Below the pieces are notes generated by a model that worked only from the letters and a program-made list of their open reading frames with translations, was not told the DNA's origin and ran no database searches. Source: Alphaproteobacteria bacterium (GTDB lineage: Bacteria > Pseudomonadota > Alphaproteobacteria > JAVJRE01). From it: 64,000 nt of DNA. The translations under genes and the position numbers were made by a program. The stretch is from assembly GCA_040218575.1 (NCBI GenBank), contig JAVJRE010000003.1:310001-374000 (forward strand), written 5' to 3'. The first letter of the stretch is position 1. Every line of letters starts with the position of its first letter. Shown piece after piece: positions 34,965 through 43,829 of this stretch.

Positions 34965-36188
34965 ATGAGCAGCGACGGTCCCCTGTCCGGAGTGCGGGTC
35001 TTCGACCTCAGCCGCATCCTGGCGGGGCCGACGGCAACCCAGGTGCTGGGTGATCTGGGGGCGGACGTCATTAAGGTGGAGCGGCCGGACCAGGGCGACG
35101 ACACCCGCGGCTGGGGACCGCCCTATGTGCGTGACGGGGATGGCCGCGATACCACCGAATCGGCCTATTATCTGGTGGCCAATCGCAACAAGCGCTCACT
35201 CACCCTCAACCTGGCGGAGGCGGAGGGTCAGGCCCTGGCGCGGCGGCTGATCGCCGGCAGCGACGTTCTGGTGGAGAACTTCAAGGTCGGCGGCCTGGCC
35301 CGCTATGGCCTGGGCTATGACCAGTTGCAGGCGGACTTTCCGCGCCTGATCTATTGTTCCATTACCGGTTTTGGCCAGGACGGCCCCTATGCTAGCCGCG
35401 CCGGCTATGACTTCCTGGCCCAGGGCATGGGCGGCATCATGAGCGTTACAGGCGAGCGCGACGGACCGCCCATGAAGGTCGGCGTGGCCATCGCCGACAT
35501 CATGTGCGGCATGTATGCGGTCATCGCGGTTCAGGCCGCCCTGCGGCACCGCGATGCCACCGGCCAGGGTCAGCACATCGACCTGTCGCTGCTGGACACC
35601 CAGGTGGCGTGGCTGATGAACCAGGCGTCCAACTATCTGGTGTCGGGCGAGGCGCCCGGCCGTCTCGGCAACGAGCATCCCAATATCGTCCCGTACCGGG
35701 TCTTTGCCACGGCCGATGGCTACATCATCCTGGCGGTGGGCAATGACGGGCAGTTCACGCGATTCTGCGCCGCTGCGGGACTGGACGGGCTGGCGCAGGA
35801 CGCACGTTTTGCCAGCAACCGGGCGCGGGTGGAAAACCGGCAGGGGCTGAACGACGCCATCGAGCGCCGGACCCGTCAACGGACCACCGCCGACTGGCTG
35901 GCGACGCTGGAAGCGGCAGGTGTGCCCTGCGGTCCGGTCAATGATATGGCCCAGGTGTTCGCCGATCCTCAGGTGCGGGCCCGCCACATGCGGCTGGACA
36001 TGGCCCATCCATTGGCCGGCGGTGGCACGGTGCCGCTGGTGGCCAGTCCCATGCATCTGTCGCGCACACCGGTGACCTATCGCCATGCGCCACCGGTGCT
36101 GGGCCAGCACACGGACGAAATCCTCACCCAGGACCTTGGCTTGTCAGGGGATGAGATTGCCGGACTGCGCGAGCGCGGCATTGTCTAG
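34965..36188 (+). CDS. CaiB/BaiF family CoA-transferase
   Basis: A 407-residue class III CoA-transferase. Start [20 protein letters not shown], then [20 protein letters not shown], the catalytic Asp in [20 protein letters not shown], and [20 protein letters not shown]. These enzymes swap CoA between acids through an Asp-acyl anhydride. Its position opposite glutaryl-CoA dehydrogenase suggests succinyl-CoA:glutarate CoA-transferase (the bacterial counterpart of human SUGCT/C7orf10), which is inference. ATG 34965 is preferred to the upstream open frame because the family starts there. Confidence 0.93.
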   Translation: MSSDGPLSGVRVFDLSRILAGPTATQVLGDLGADVIKVERPDQGDDTRGWGPPYVRDGDGRDTTESAYYLVANRNKRSLTLNLAEAEGQALARRLIAGSDVLVENFKVGGLARYGLGYDQLQADFPRLIYCSITGFGQDGPYASRAGYDFLAQGMGGIMSVTGERDGPPMKVGVAIADIMCGMYAVIAVQAALRHRDATGQGQHIDLSLLDTQVAWLMNQASNYLVSGEAPGRLGNEHPNIVPYRVFATADGYIILAVGNDGQFTRFCAAAGLDGLAQDARFASNRARVENRQGLNDAIERRTRQRTTADWLATLEAAGVPCGPVNDMAQVFADPQVRARHMRLDMAHPLAGGGTVPLVASPMHLSRTPVTYRHAPPVLGQHTDEILTQDLGLSGDEIAGLRERGIV

Positions 36189-36272
36189 CGGGGAACGGCC
36201 GGCCGAGCCCACGGGGCGGCGTCCGGCCGGGTCCAGGGGGCCGCGCCCGGCTAACCGGTGGCGGGTTCCCAT

Positions 36273-37562
36273 ATGACCGAGACAGCCGCGCCAGTGCGCC
36301 GTATCGGACGCTTTCCGGTTGCTCTGTTTCCCGTTCTGGGCGGGCGGTTCTTCACCCATCTGGCCTTTGGCCCGTTGCAGACCCTGCTGATCATCCGCCT
36401 GACAGAGACCGGCTTCAGCGTCCAGATGGCGGCGTGGGTCCGCTCCCTCAGCACCGCCGGACTGATCCTCGGCAGCTTCTTCTGTTTCCGGCTGATCAAC
36501 CGGCTGGGTCATGCGCGCGCCTATGCCATCTTTGCCTGGACGGTCGGGGTTGGCGCCATCCTCTATGCGGTGCTGCCGCCGCCGTGGACGTGGTTCGCCA
36601 TTGCCCTGGGGGTGGGGTCGGCCTCGTTTGGCATTACGGTGACGGTGGAAAGCTGGCTTCAGGCCTTGTCCACAAACGACATTCGCGGCCGGGTCATGAG
36701 CCTGTATATGGTCATCGGCGGCCTCGCCGGGTCGGTCGGCATGGTGGCCATTGATCTGTTTGATTCCACAACCATCTGGCCTTTTGTCTTCTTCGCCAGC
36801 CTGATCGCTATTTCGCCGATCCCGGTTCTGCGCGCCCGGGCCATGGCGCCCAAGGTGGAGCGACCGCGGGCCATGCCCCTGCGCGACCTGATCCGTGTCT
36901 CGCCGCTGGGGGTGGCGGGAACCATGATCTCCGGTGTCATCGGCGGCGCCCAGTTCGGCCTGGCCGCCGTTTTTGCCCTGCAACAGGAAAATCTCATTGT
37001 CGGTGCCGGCTCATTTGTGGCGGCCATGATGGTCGGCCAGTTCCTGGCACAATATCCCGTGGGCGGGCTGTCAGACCTGTTCGACCGGCGCAAGGTTCTG
37101 CTGGGCATCTATCTCTGCGCCGGCCTGGCGGCACTGGGCCTGGTCGCGGCCAATGCCTGGATCGGCGGGGTGTCGGTCCTTGTCATGATGGCGGTCCTGG
37201 GCGGCGCCACCGGTGTCGCCTATCCCCAGGCGACCGCCTATGTGAACGATCACCTGGACGACGACCAGCGGGTCTCAGCCAATTCCGGGCTGATGCTGGC
37301 CTTCTCCATCGGCGCCTTCACCGGGCCGCTGCCGGCTGCCTATGTGATGGACTGGATCGGCCCGGAGGGCCTGTACTACTACGTGGCGGCCATGGCTTTC
37401 GCCGCGGCAAGCTTCACCCTCTACCGCATGAGCCGGCGTCCGTCGCCGCAAAGCCAGGTGTTCGACCCCGCCGCCGCCCGGGTTACGCCCAGCCTGAACG
37501 CCATACCGCCGACGGTGGTGCGGCGCGCGGGCGGTGATGCGGATGGCGGCGGTCCGGGCTGA
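36273..37562 (+). CDS. MFS transporter
   Basis: A 429-residue, 12-helix carrier of the sugar-efflux/YcaD-like MFS type: start RRIGRFPVALFPVLGGRFFT, loop RLINRLGHARAY between helices 2 and 3, and PVGGLSDLFDRRKVLLGIYL between helices 8 and 9. The C-terminus is hydrophilic and Gly/Asp rich. It follows the CoA-transferase by 84 bp and might share its transcript, but the substrate is unknown. ATG 36273 is the better start; a GTG at 36258 is possible. Confidence 0.88.
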   Translation: MTETAAPVRRIGRFPVALFPVLGGRFFTHLAFGPLQTLLIIRLTETGFSVQMAAWVRSLSTAGLILGSFFCFRLINRLGHARAYAIFAWTVGVGAILYAVLPPPWTWFAIALGVGSASFGITVTVESWLQALSTNDIRGRVMSLYMVIGGLAGSVGMVAIDLFDSTTIWPFVFFASLIAISPIPVLRARAMAPKVERPRAMPLRDLIRVSPLGVAGTMISGVIGGAQFGLAAVFALQQENLIVGAGSFVAAMMVGQFLAQYPVGGLSDLFDRRKVLLGIYLCAGLAALGLVAANAWIGGVSVLVMMAVLGGATGVAYPQATAYVNDHLDDDQRVSANSGLMLAFSIGAFTGPLPAAYVMDWIGPEGLYYYVAAMAFAAASFTLYRMSRRPSPQSQVFDPAAARVTPSLNAIPPTVVRRAGGDADGGGPG

Positions 37563-37654
37563 CGCCCTCCGCAACTCCTGGCCTGCCACCACAGGGATGC
37601 CATATTTGTTGTCCAGATTCTGGCCAGGTCGCAACGGCGGGAGAGGACCCGGAC

Positions 37655-38152
37655 ATGCGAAAGGCACTTACAAAAACATACCGCAAGAGCTGGGTGGCCG
37701 GGTTTGCCGCGCTGGCCTTTGTGCTGGCGGCTTGCCAGTCTTATGGCGAGCCCGACCGTCAACTGATCGGCGGCGTTCTTGGCGGCACCATCGGGGCGGT
37801 GACCGGCGCGCAGTTTGGCTCGGGCAGCGGCCGCCTGGCGACGACCGCATTGGGGGCAGTGCTGGGCGCCTATTTCGGCAGTGAGGTCGGCCGGCATCTG
37901 GACCAGGAAGATCGCCGGCGGGCGGAAGGCGCATTCGTTGCCGCGGCGTCCAGCCCGACCGGTCAGAGCCAGGCCTGGAGCAACCCCGAGTCCGGCAACT
38001 CCGGTTCTGTGACCATGATGGGCCCGGCGGCCGGTTATGACGAAGGCTGCCGCGAGTTCACCCAGACCGTGACGGTGGATGGCGAAAGCCAGCAGTCTAC
38101 GGGCGTCGCCTGTCGCCAGAACGACGGTAGCTGGCAGATCATCAACAGCTAG
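37655..38152 (+). CDS. Glycine-zipper 2TM-domain lipoprotein
   Basis: A 165-residue exported lipoprotein: a signal peptide ends in lipobox FVLAAC (Cys27), followed by a glycine-zipper double helix (LIGGVLGGTIGAVTGAQFGS, then GAVLGAYFGSEVGRHLDQ) of the 17-kDa surface antigen / SlyB type. The C-terminal part EGCREFTQTVTVDGESQQST resembles the RT0821/Lpp0805 surface-protein end. Probably outer-membrane anchored with a structural or envelope-stress role. A GGGAGAGGA site precedes ATG 37655. Confidence 0.93.
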   Translation: MRKALTKTYRKSWVAGFAALAFVLAACQSYGEPDRQLIGGVLGGTIGAVTGAQFGSGSGRLATTALGAVLGAYFGSEVGRHLDQEDRRRAEGAFVAAASSPTGQSQAWSNPESGNSGSVTMMGPAAGYDEGCREFTQTVTVDGESQQSTGVACRQNDGSWQIINS

Positions 38153-38216
38153 GGGCGGATCCGCTATATCCCTGGTGCTGCTTGGCCGGCTGCGGGCCAG
38201 GCGATAGGGTGCGGTC

Positions 38217-39110
38217 ATGCGTATCGGCATTGACCTGGGTGGCAGCAAGATCGAAGGCGTTGTCCTGGCCGATGACGGCGCGGTGGTCGCCCGGCAGCGT
38301 ATTGCGGCGCCGCGCGGTGACTATGGCGCCACCCTGGAGGCCATAGCCGGTATGGTCGCCCGGCTGGAAGAGGATGCCGGCCAGCCTTGTGTGGTTGGCA
38401 TGGGAATCCCGGGCGCCGTTTCGCCGCGCACGGGACTGGTGAAGAATGCCAACTCCGTCTGGCTGATCGGCCATGCCATCGATCATGATCTGGCGCGGCG
38501 GCTTGACCGGCCGGTGCGGGTGGCGAACGACGCCAACTGCCTGGCCGTATCGGAGGCGAGCGACGGGGCCGCCGCCGGTGCGCATACGGTGTTCGGCGTC
38601 ATACTGGGCACCGGGTGCGGCGGCGGGCTGGCGGTGGGCGGTCAGGTCCATGCGGGGCCCAATGCTGTCGCCGGAGAATGGGGCCATGTGCCGTTGCCCT
38701 GGCCGCGGGACCATGAACAGCCAGGACCGCTCTGTTATTGCGGCAAGGCCGGTTGTCTGGAGACATGGATTTCCGGCACGGCGCTGGGGCGGGATGATGG
38801 GCGTGGCCTGGACGGCGCGGAAGTCCACCGGCGGGCAGAGCAGGGCGAAGCGCCCGCGCTTGACGCCGTTATGCGCTATGAAGACCGGCTGGCCAGGGCG
38901 CTGGGCATGGCGATTACCATGCTGGACCCCGATGTGATCGTGCTCGGTGGCGGCGTCTCGAAAATGTCTCGCCTCTACCGCACCCTTCCGCCCATGCTTG
39001 CACAGTGGGTGTTTGGTGCCGAGGCGGAGACACCGATCCGGCCGGCCCTGCACGGCGACGCCAGCGGCGTGCGTGGCGCCGCCTGGTTGTGGCAGGCCGA
39101 TGAAGCCTGA
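38217..39110 (+). CDS. ROK family sugar kinase (fructokinase-like)
   Basis: A 297-residue ROK-family kinase. ATP/phosphate loop MRIGIDLGGSKIEGVVL, catalytic Asp in VANDANCLAVSEA, ROK signature region GTGCGGGLAVGGQVHAGPNA, and the zinc site GHVPLPWP...CYCGKAGCLETWISG (His plus three Cys). This arrangement is that of Mak-type fructokinase/mannokinase; the GEWGH Glu and His for sugar binding are present. It phosphorylates a hexose in the cytoplasm. It lies between a lipoprotein and a site-2 protease gene, all on the plus strand with short gaps. Confidence 0.94.
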   Translation: MRIGIDLGGSKIEGVVLADDGAVVARQRIAAPRGDYGATLEAIAGMVARLEEDAGQPCVVGMGIPGAVSPRTGLVKNANSVWLIGHAIDHDLARRLDRPVRVANDANCLAVSEASDGAAAGAHTVFGVILGTGCGGGLAVGGQVHAGPNAVAGEWGHVPLPWPRDHEQPGPLCYCGKAGCLETWISGTALGRDDGRGLDGAEVHRRAEQGEAPALDAVMRYEDRLARALGMAITMLDPDVIVLGGGVSKMSRLYRTLPPMLAQWVFGAEAETPIRPALHGDASGVRGAAWLWQADEA

Positions 39111-39158
39111 ACCCTGTATGGCTGGCCGGTCAAACCGAAGTTGATGTGAGAGGCGTTC

Positions 39159-40325
39159 ATGTTCGGCAAACAGATTCCCCTGTTCCGTCTGTTCGGCTTT
39201 GACGTCGGCATCGATCCCACCTGGGTGATGATCGCCGTTCTGGTCACATGGAGCCTGGCGGTCGGCCTGTTTCCGTCTTACTACCCCGGTCTGTCGCCGC
39301 TCGCCGCCTGGTCGATGGGAGTTGTCGGCGCCGCCGGTCTTTTCGCCTCGATCATCTTTCATGAACTGTCCCATTCTCTCGTGGCGCGCCGTTTCGGATT
39401 GCCCATCGGCGGCATAACCCTGTGGATATTCGGCGGGGTCGCCCATATGGAGGGGGAGCCCGAGGCGCCGAAGGTGGAGTTCTGGATGGCGATTGCCGGG
39501 CCGGTGTCCAGCTATGTGCTGGCCGGCGGGTTTGTGCTCGCCGCGTGGGCCGGCGATGGCCTGGCCTGGCCCGTAACGGTGACCGGTGTCTTCTGGTATC
39601 TGGCGGCGATTAACGGTGTTCTCGCCACCTTCAACCTGGTTCCGGCCTTTCCCATGGACGGTGGCCGTGTCCTCAGGGCGATCCTGTGGGCGCGCAGCGG
39701 CAACTTTCGCGAAGCAACACGGATTGCCTCCGGTCTCGGCGGGCTGTTCGGCCTTGGTCTGATGGCGGCGGCGGCATTCTTCCTGTTGCAGGGTAATCTT
39801 GTGGCCGCGGTGTGGTGGTTTCTGATCGGGCTGTTCGTTCGCTTTGCCGCGCGCAGTTCCTACCACCAGGTCCTGGTCAAGGAGGCGCTGGAAGACCGGC
39901 CCGTCAGCCAGTTCCTGACCGCCGATCCGATCATCGTGCCACCGGACCTCAGCCTGCACCGCATGGTGGAGGACTATTTCTACCGCTACTACTTCAAAGC
40001 GTTTCCGGTGGTGGAAGGTGGCCGGGCCATTGGCATCGTCAGCCTGGACCAGGTGCGCCAGGTGGCGCGCGACCAGTGGGAGACCACTACCGTCGGTGAC
40101 GTGCTGACGCCAGTCGGCGACGACAATTCAGTGGCCCTGGGGACACCCGCTCTGGCCGCGCTGCGCCAGATGCAGCGCGGCGGTCTGAGCCGGCTGCTGG
40201 TGGTTGAGCGGGGCCGTCTGGCCGGTCTGGTCTGCCTGCGCGATCTGCTGGGCTATCTGACCATGCGCCTTGACCTGGAAGGCGGCGACGGGGGCACTGA
40301 TGGTGCAGGCCGGCGGCAGGCTTGA
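39159..40325 (+). CDS. Site-2 protease family protein with CBS domains
   Basis: A 388-residue M50 intramembrane metalloprotease. Six or so membrane helices carry the zinc motif HELSH (in SIIFHELSHSLVARRFGLP) and the third ligand in VPAFPMDGGRVLRA (the DGG loop); the C-terminal 140 residues are a CBS pair (VSQFLTADPIIVPPDLSLHR, AIGIVSLDQVRQVA, GLVCLRDLLGYL). CBS-carrying S2P-like proteases cut membrane proteins in response to nucleotide binding. The target is unknown, and no anti-sigma factor lies nearby. Confidence 0.94.
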   Translation: MFGKQIPLFRLFGFDVGIDPTWVMIAVLVTWSLAVGLFPSYYPGLSPLAAWSMGVVGAAGLFASIIFHELSHSLVARRFGLPIGGITLWIFGGVAHMEGEPEAPKVEFWMAIAGPVSSYVLAGGFVLAAWAGDGLAWPVTVTGVFWYLAAINGVLATFNLVPAFPMDGGRVLRAILWARSGNFREATRIASGLGGLFGLGLMAAAAFFLLQGNLVAAVWWFLIGLFVRFAARSSYHQVLVKEALEDRPVSQFLTADPIIVPPDLSLHRMVEDYFYRYYFKAFPVVEGGRAIGIVSLDQVRQVARDQWETTTVGDVLTPVGDDNSVALGTPALAALRQMQRGGLSRLLVVERGRLAGLVCLRDLLGYLTMRLDLEGGDGGTDGAGRRQA

Positions 40326-40402
40326 TCGCCCGTCAGTTGGGTGCATATTTGCCGTGACGCCGCCCGGCGGACGGACGGCCGCAAAGCAGGAGAGACCGGT
40401 CC

Positions 40403-41437
40403 ATGAAGGCCATCGTCAAGGCGCACGCCGGCGAGGGTGTGGAGATGCAGGATGTGGCCAGGCCAGAGCCCGGACCCAATGACCTGCTGATCCGCATCGC
40501 CAAGACCGCTATCTGCGGCACGGACGTGCATATCTACAACTGGGATGCGTGGTCGCAGGCGACGGTGCCTCTGGGCCTGACCATCGGCCATGAGTATGTG
40601 GGCGAAGTGGTGGCCATGGGCGATGAGGTAGCCGGCTTCCATGTGGGCCAGCGGGTCTCTGGCGAGGGGCATATCACTTGCGGCTATTGCCGTAATTGCC
40701 GGGCCGGCCGCCGCCACCTGTGCCGCAATGCCAAGGGGGTTGGGGTCAATCGTCCGGGCGCCTTCGCCGAATATCTGGTTCTGCCGGCGTTCAATGCCTT
40801 TCCGCTGCCTGACTCCATCGGCGACGATATCGCGGCCATTCTCGACCCGCTGGGCAACGCCACCCACACGGCGCTGTCCTTCGACCTGGTGGGCGAGGAC
40901 GTGTTGATTACCGGCGCCGGTCCTATCGGCGTCATGGCCTGTGCCATTGCCCGCCATGTGGGCGCGCGCAACGTGGTGGTGACTGACGTCAACGACTACC
41001 GGCTGGACCTGGCCCGCAAGCTGGGCGCAACGCTGGCCATTGATGTCCGCAGCCAGACCCTGGACCAGGCCATGACCGACCTCGGCATGCGTGAGGGATT
41101 TGACGTGGGCCTGGAGATGAGCGGCAACCCGGCCGCCTTTCGCGACATGCTGCGAACCATGAACCATGGCGGCCGTGTGGCCATTCTGGGCATCCCGCCG
41201 GAAGCGGCGGCGATTGACTGGAACCAGGTCATTTTCAAGGGCCTGGTGATGAAGGGCATCTATGGCCGGGAGATGTTCGAGACCTGGTACAAGATGGTGG
41301 CCATGCTGCAGAGCGGACTGACCATCGCGCCGATCCTGACCCACCACATGGCGGCGACGTCTTTTCAGGAAGGCTTCGACATCATGCGGTCGGGCCGCTC
41401 CGGCAAGGTTATTCTGGACTGGCGCTCCGCCGCCTGA
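40403..41437 (+). CDS. tdh: L-threonine 3-dehydrogenase
   Basis: A 344-residue zinc alcohol-dehydrogenase-family enzyme that oxidises L-threonine to 2-amino-3-ketobutyrate with NAD+. Catalytic zinc ligands Cys38 ([13 protein letters not shown]), His63 and Glu64 (GHEYVGEV); structural zinc Cys cluster [20 protein letters not shown]; Rossmann motif [15 protein letters not shown]; and Tdh-typical [18 protein letters not shown] and [20 protein letters not shown]. No kbl (2-amino-3-ketobutyrate CoA ligase) gene adjoins it, so the product's fate is not visible here. Ribosome site AGGAGAGA before ATG 40403. Confidence 0.97.
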   Translation: MKAIVKAHAGEGVEMQDVARPEPGPNDLLIRIAKTAICGTDVHIYNWDAWSQATVPLGLTIGHEYVGEVVAMGDEVAGFHVGQRVSGEGHITCGYCRNCRAGRRHLCRNAKGVGVNRPGAFAEYLVLPAFNAFPLPDSIGDDIAAILDPLGNATHTALSFDLVGEDVLITGAGPIGVMACAIARHVGARNVVVTDVNDYRLDLARKLGATLAIDVRSQTLDQAMTDLGMREGFDVGLEMSGNPAAFRDMLRTMNHGGRVAILGIPPEAAAIDWNQVIFKGLVMKGIYGREMFETWYKMVAMLQSGLTIAPILTHHMAATSFQEGFDIMRSGRSGKVILDWRSAA

Positions 41438-41608
41438 GGCGGGCGACGAGACGGGCGGCGAAAATCCCGAAGGCCTGGCGCAGCGTGAGGTCAGCCGCGC
41501 CGCGTGGCGCCCCGTCCGGTATGCTGACGAACGGCAGGGACTGCTCGCAGGGGCACGAAATATTGCCGGACAGCGTGTGATGGCGGGCCATTGGACCTCC
41601 GTATCGGC

Positions 41609-42124
41609 TCAGTCGGTGGCGCCCGTGGCGCCTGTGGCCTGGGTGACCGGGGGCAGGGTGCCGTGTCCGGCCGCCAGTTGCGGCAAGCCATCGCCAATCT
41701 GATACCAATCGCCCTTGTCGGCAACAAAGATGTGCCGGGCCATGGCCAGACCGCTCGGCTGGTCGAGGCAGCCGGCGGCTATGGCGGTGTAGCCGGCCGT
41801 CACCGGCCGCCAGAACAGGCTGGAGCCACAGGTGCGGCAGAACCCGCGGCTGGCGGTGTCCGACGAGCGGTGCCAGGTAAGAGCCGACGGCGGCGCGTCG
41901 CCATCGAAACGAATGTGCGCCGTTTCGGCCGCGGTATAGGGGCCGGGGCCGCCGTGGAATCGCTGGCACATGTGACAGTGGCAGGTGACCACCGGCCGCA
42001 AAGGGCCATCAATGGTGAACACCACCGCGCCGCACAGGCACTGTCCCCTCTGGCGGCGCCCGAGGCCCTGGTGGCTCCGGCGGCGGTCGTCCCCGGTATC
42101 CGGGGCCGTAGGGTCTGGCGCCAT
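41609..42124 (-). CDS. GFA family protein (Mss4-like zinc fold)
   Basis: A 171-residue GFA-domain protein: zinc ligands in GQCLCGAVVF, TCHCHMCQRFHGG and FCRTCGSSLFWR (the CxC...CxxC...CxxC pattern). The family was named for glutathione-dependent formaldehyde activation, but most members have no proven activity. The N-terminal 30 residues are charged and variable; the C-terminus is Thr/Ala/Gly rich. ATG 42124 has GGGAGAG upstream. Divergent from the PAS-GGDEF gene with 98 bp between them. Confidence 0.92.
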   Translation of the reverse strand: MAPDPTAPDTGDDRRRSHQGLGRRQRGQCLCGAVVFTIDGPLRPVVTCHCHMCQRFHGGPGPYTAAETAHIRFDGDAPPSALTWHRSSDTASRGFCRTCGSSLFWRPVTAGYTAIAAGCLDQPSGLAMARHIFVADKGDWYQIGDGLPQLAAGHGTLPPVTQATGATGATD

Positions 42125-42146
42125 GATGCTCTCCCTTAAGGGCCGA

Positions 42147-42162
42147 TTAACCAAACTCTAAC
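42147..42162 (+). promoter_or_regulatory. CtrA-like binding site upstream of PAS-GGDEF gene
   Basis: TTAACCAAACTCTAAC fits TTAA-N7-TTAAC, the CtrA box of alphaproteobacteria, with one mismatch. It lies in the 98-bp divergent spacer. Confidence 0.4.
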
Positions 42163-42222
42163 CGGCGGTGGCTAGGGTCGGCAATTGATGACCCATTCCC
42201 TCTTCGCCATTCGGGCCTGACC

Positions 42223-43182
42223 ATGACCACACACGATTCTCCGCCGCCCCTGCCGACAACGGATGCTCTGTTGGCCAGGGCCGCCATGGCGTCATCCAGC
42301 CCCATGCTGGTGACCGACGGCGAAGGCCGGGTTCTGGCTGCCAATGGCGCCTTCACCCGCTATTGCGGCTGGAGCCTGATTGATCTGCAAAGCCGCTCGC
42401 TGGCGGTCTTGCGATCCGACCGCCAGGACCGCGGTGTCTATGCCGGCCTGTGGCAGAGCCTGGCGGATGACGGGCGCTGGCATGGCCATCTGTGGAATCG
42501 CACCCGTTCCGGCCAGGAAATGCTGAGCGACGTTCTGATTGACCGACTGCCGGCCGCCAGCAGGGCGGCAGGGCGGGTGGACGTTGCTGAGAATACCGCC
42601 GCAGATATCGCTTATGTAGCGGTCTATGCGCCGGTGGTCGCGGCCGGCCACGACGGCGGATCTCTGGACATTGCGAGCTATGATCCGCTGACGGTTTTGC
42701 CCAACCGGATGCTGTTCCTTGACCATGCCCATGGTGCGGTCGCGCGGGCGCGCCGCGCCGACAGCGGCCTGGCCGTACTGGTGCTTGATATGGACGGGTT
42801 CCGCGACATCAACCGCGACTATGGCTATGCGGTCGGCGACGAGGTGCTGAAGGCCGTCGGCGCCCGCCTGCTGGGCGGTATGCGCGAGGGAGATGTTGTG
42901 TCGCGCTATGCTGGCGACAAATTCGCCCTTCTCCTGCCCGAGGACATGAACGAGGCCGGCGCCCGACTGGCGGCCGAGCGATGCCGTTCGGCGATCATGG
43001 AGCCGCTGCACGTGGGCGGCGAGGAGATTCTGTTGACGCCCAATATCGGGGTCGCCCTGATGCCGGGCGATGGCTCAGACCCCGAAGGGTTGCTGGCCGC
43101 GGCGGAAGCCGCCATGCATCAGGCGCGTATGGCGGGCGGCGCCGGGACCATCGTCCTGGCCGGGCAACGTCAGGCCGCCTGA
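42223..43182 (+). CDS. PAS-GGDEF protein with degenerate active site
   Basis: A 319-residue protein: N-terminal PAS-like sensor (about 25-130; MLVTDGEGRVLAANGAFTRY) and a C-terminal GGDEF domain (about 150-315; DPLTVLPNRMLFLDHA, LAVLVLDMDGFRDINRDYGY). The signature loop reads RYAGDKFALLL instead of GGDEF: the first Gly is Ala and the catalytic Glu is Lys. A cyclase activity is therefore unlikely; such proteins usually act as c-di-GMP/GTP sensors or structural partners. No transmembrane segment. Converges with mlaC with only a few bases between stops. Confidence 0.92.
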   Translation: MTTHDSPPPLPTTDALLARAAMASSSPMLVTDGEGRVLAANGAFTRYCGWSLIDLQSRSLAVLRSDRQDRGVYAGLWQSLADDGRWHGHLWNRTRSGQEMLSDVLIDRLPAASRAAGRVDVAENTAADIAYVAVYAPVVAAGHDGGSLDIASYDPLTVLPNRMLFLDHAHGAVARARRADSGLAVLVLDMDGFRDINRDYGYAVGDEVLKAVGARLLGGMREGDVVSRYAGDKFALLLPEDMNEAGARLAAERCRSAIMEPLHVGGEEILLTPNIGVALMPGDGSDPEGLLAAAEAAMHQARMAGGAGTIVLAGQRQAA

Positions 43183-43187
43183 CCCGG

Positions 43188-43820
43188 TCAGGTACCTGAT
43201 GTGGCGTTGGTTTCGTACTGACGGCGCAGAATATCAATAAAGGCGTCCAGGTCGCCATTGACCCGCCGAATGGTCGAGGCATAGTCATCGCGGCGCGTCT
43301 TGGCCAGGCTCAGGCCGCCGGCCAGCACATCAACGATTCTGAGGCCGTTATTGGTCTGGCGAATGCGCCAGATGATCTCGAACGGCCGGCCGCCTGACTG
43401 ATCGATACGCGACACAACCATGGCGCCCTCGGGTCCGTCTTCGAGCGCGCCGGTGATGACAAGCTGCTCACCGGAATACCGATTGAGCGTTGCCGTCATG
43501 AACTCGATGACACTGAGGCGGAACAGCCGCAGATACTCCGCCTCCTGCTCTGCCGTGGCCCCGTTGCGAAACCGCCCCAGAACCCAGCGGCCGATGCTGT
43601 CCAGGGCAAAGCTGTCATCCAGAAGACGGGTCAGCACATCCTGGCGCATTTCGGCGTCGAGAGACTCATCCTGCAGGGCGGCGATGGCCTGCTCCGCCAG
43701 ACGGTCGATGAAGGCCTCTGCGTCGGCTATGGATTCGGCAGCCTGGCCGGTGCGCGGCATGGGGAAGATAGCCGTGGCGACAAAGGCGATGGCCAAAGCG
43801 AGGAGCAGCCGGCGACGCAT
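43188..43820 (-). CDS. mlaC: MlaC-like phospholipid-binding periplasmic protein
   Basis: A 210-residue secreted protein: signal peptide MRRRLLLALAIAFVATAIF ending near GQAAES, then the MlaC (ABC toluene-tolerance Ttg2D) fold: DSFALDSIGRWVLGRFRNG, EYLRLFRLSVIEFMTATLNR, FEIIWRIRQTNNGLRIVDVL. MlaC ferries phospholipid between the outer-membrane MlaA complex and the inner-membrane MlaFEDB ABC transporter to keep outer-leaflet asymmetry. It sits nine bases after mlaA, an evident operon. The ABC transporter genes are not in this window. Confidence 0.93.
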   Translation of the reverse strand: MRRRLLLALAIAFVATAIFPMPRTGQAAESIADAEAFIDRLAEQAIAALQDESLDAEMRQDVLTRLLDDSFALDSIGRWVLGRFRNGATAEQEAEYLRLFRLSVIEFMTATLNRYSGEQLVITGALEDGPEGAMVVSRIDQSGGRPFEIIWRIRQTNNGLRIVDVLAGGLSLAKTRRDDYASTIRRVNGDLDAFIDILRRQYETNATSGT

Positions 43821-43829
43821 GGCTGGTGC

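Noticed and set aside
38142-39959. 605-codon minus-strand open frame
   Set aside because: It is antisense to the ROK kinase and site-2 protease genes, both of which have complete family motifs. Its translation is Gly/Arg/Gln/His-rich shadow sequence without domains.
43178-43192. 7-bp-arm palindrome between convergent GGDEF and mlaC stops
   Set aside because: It overlaps both coding ends and has no T-tract, so it is not called as a terminator.
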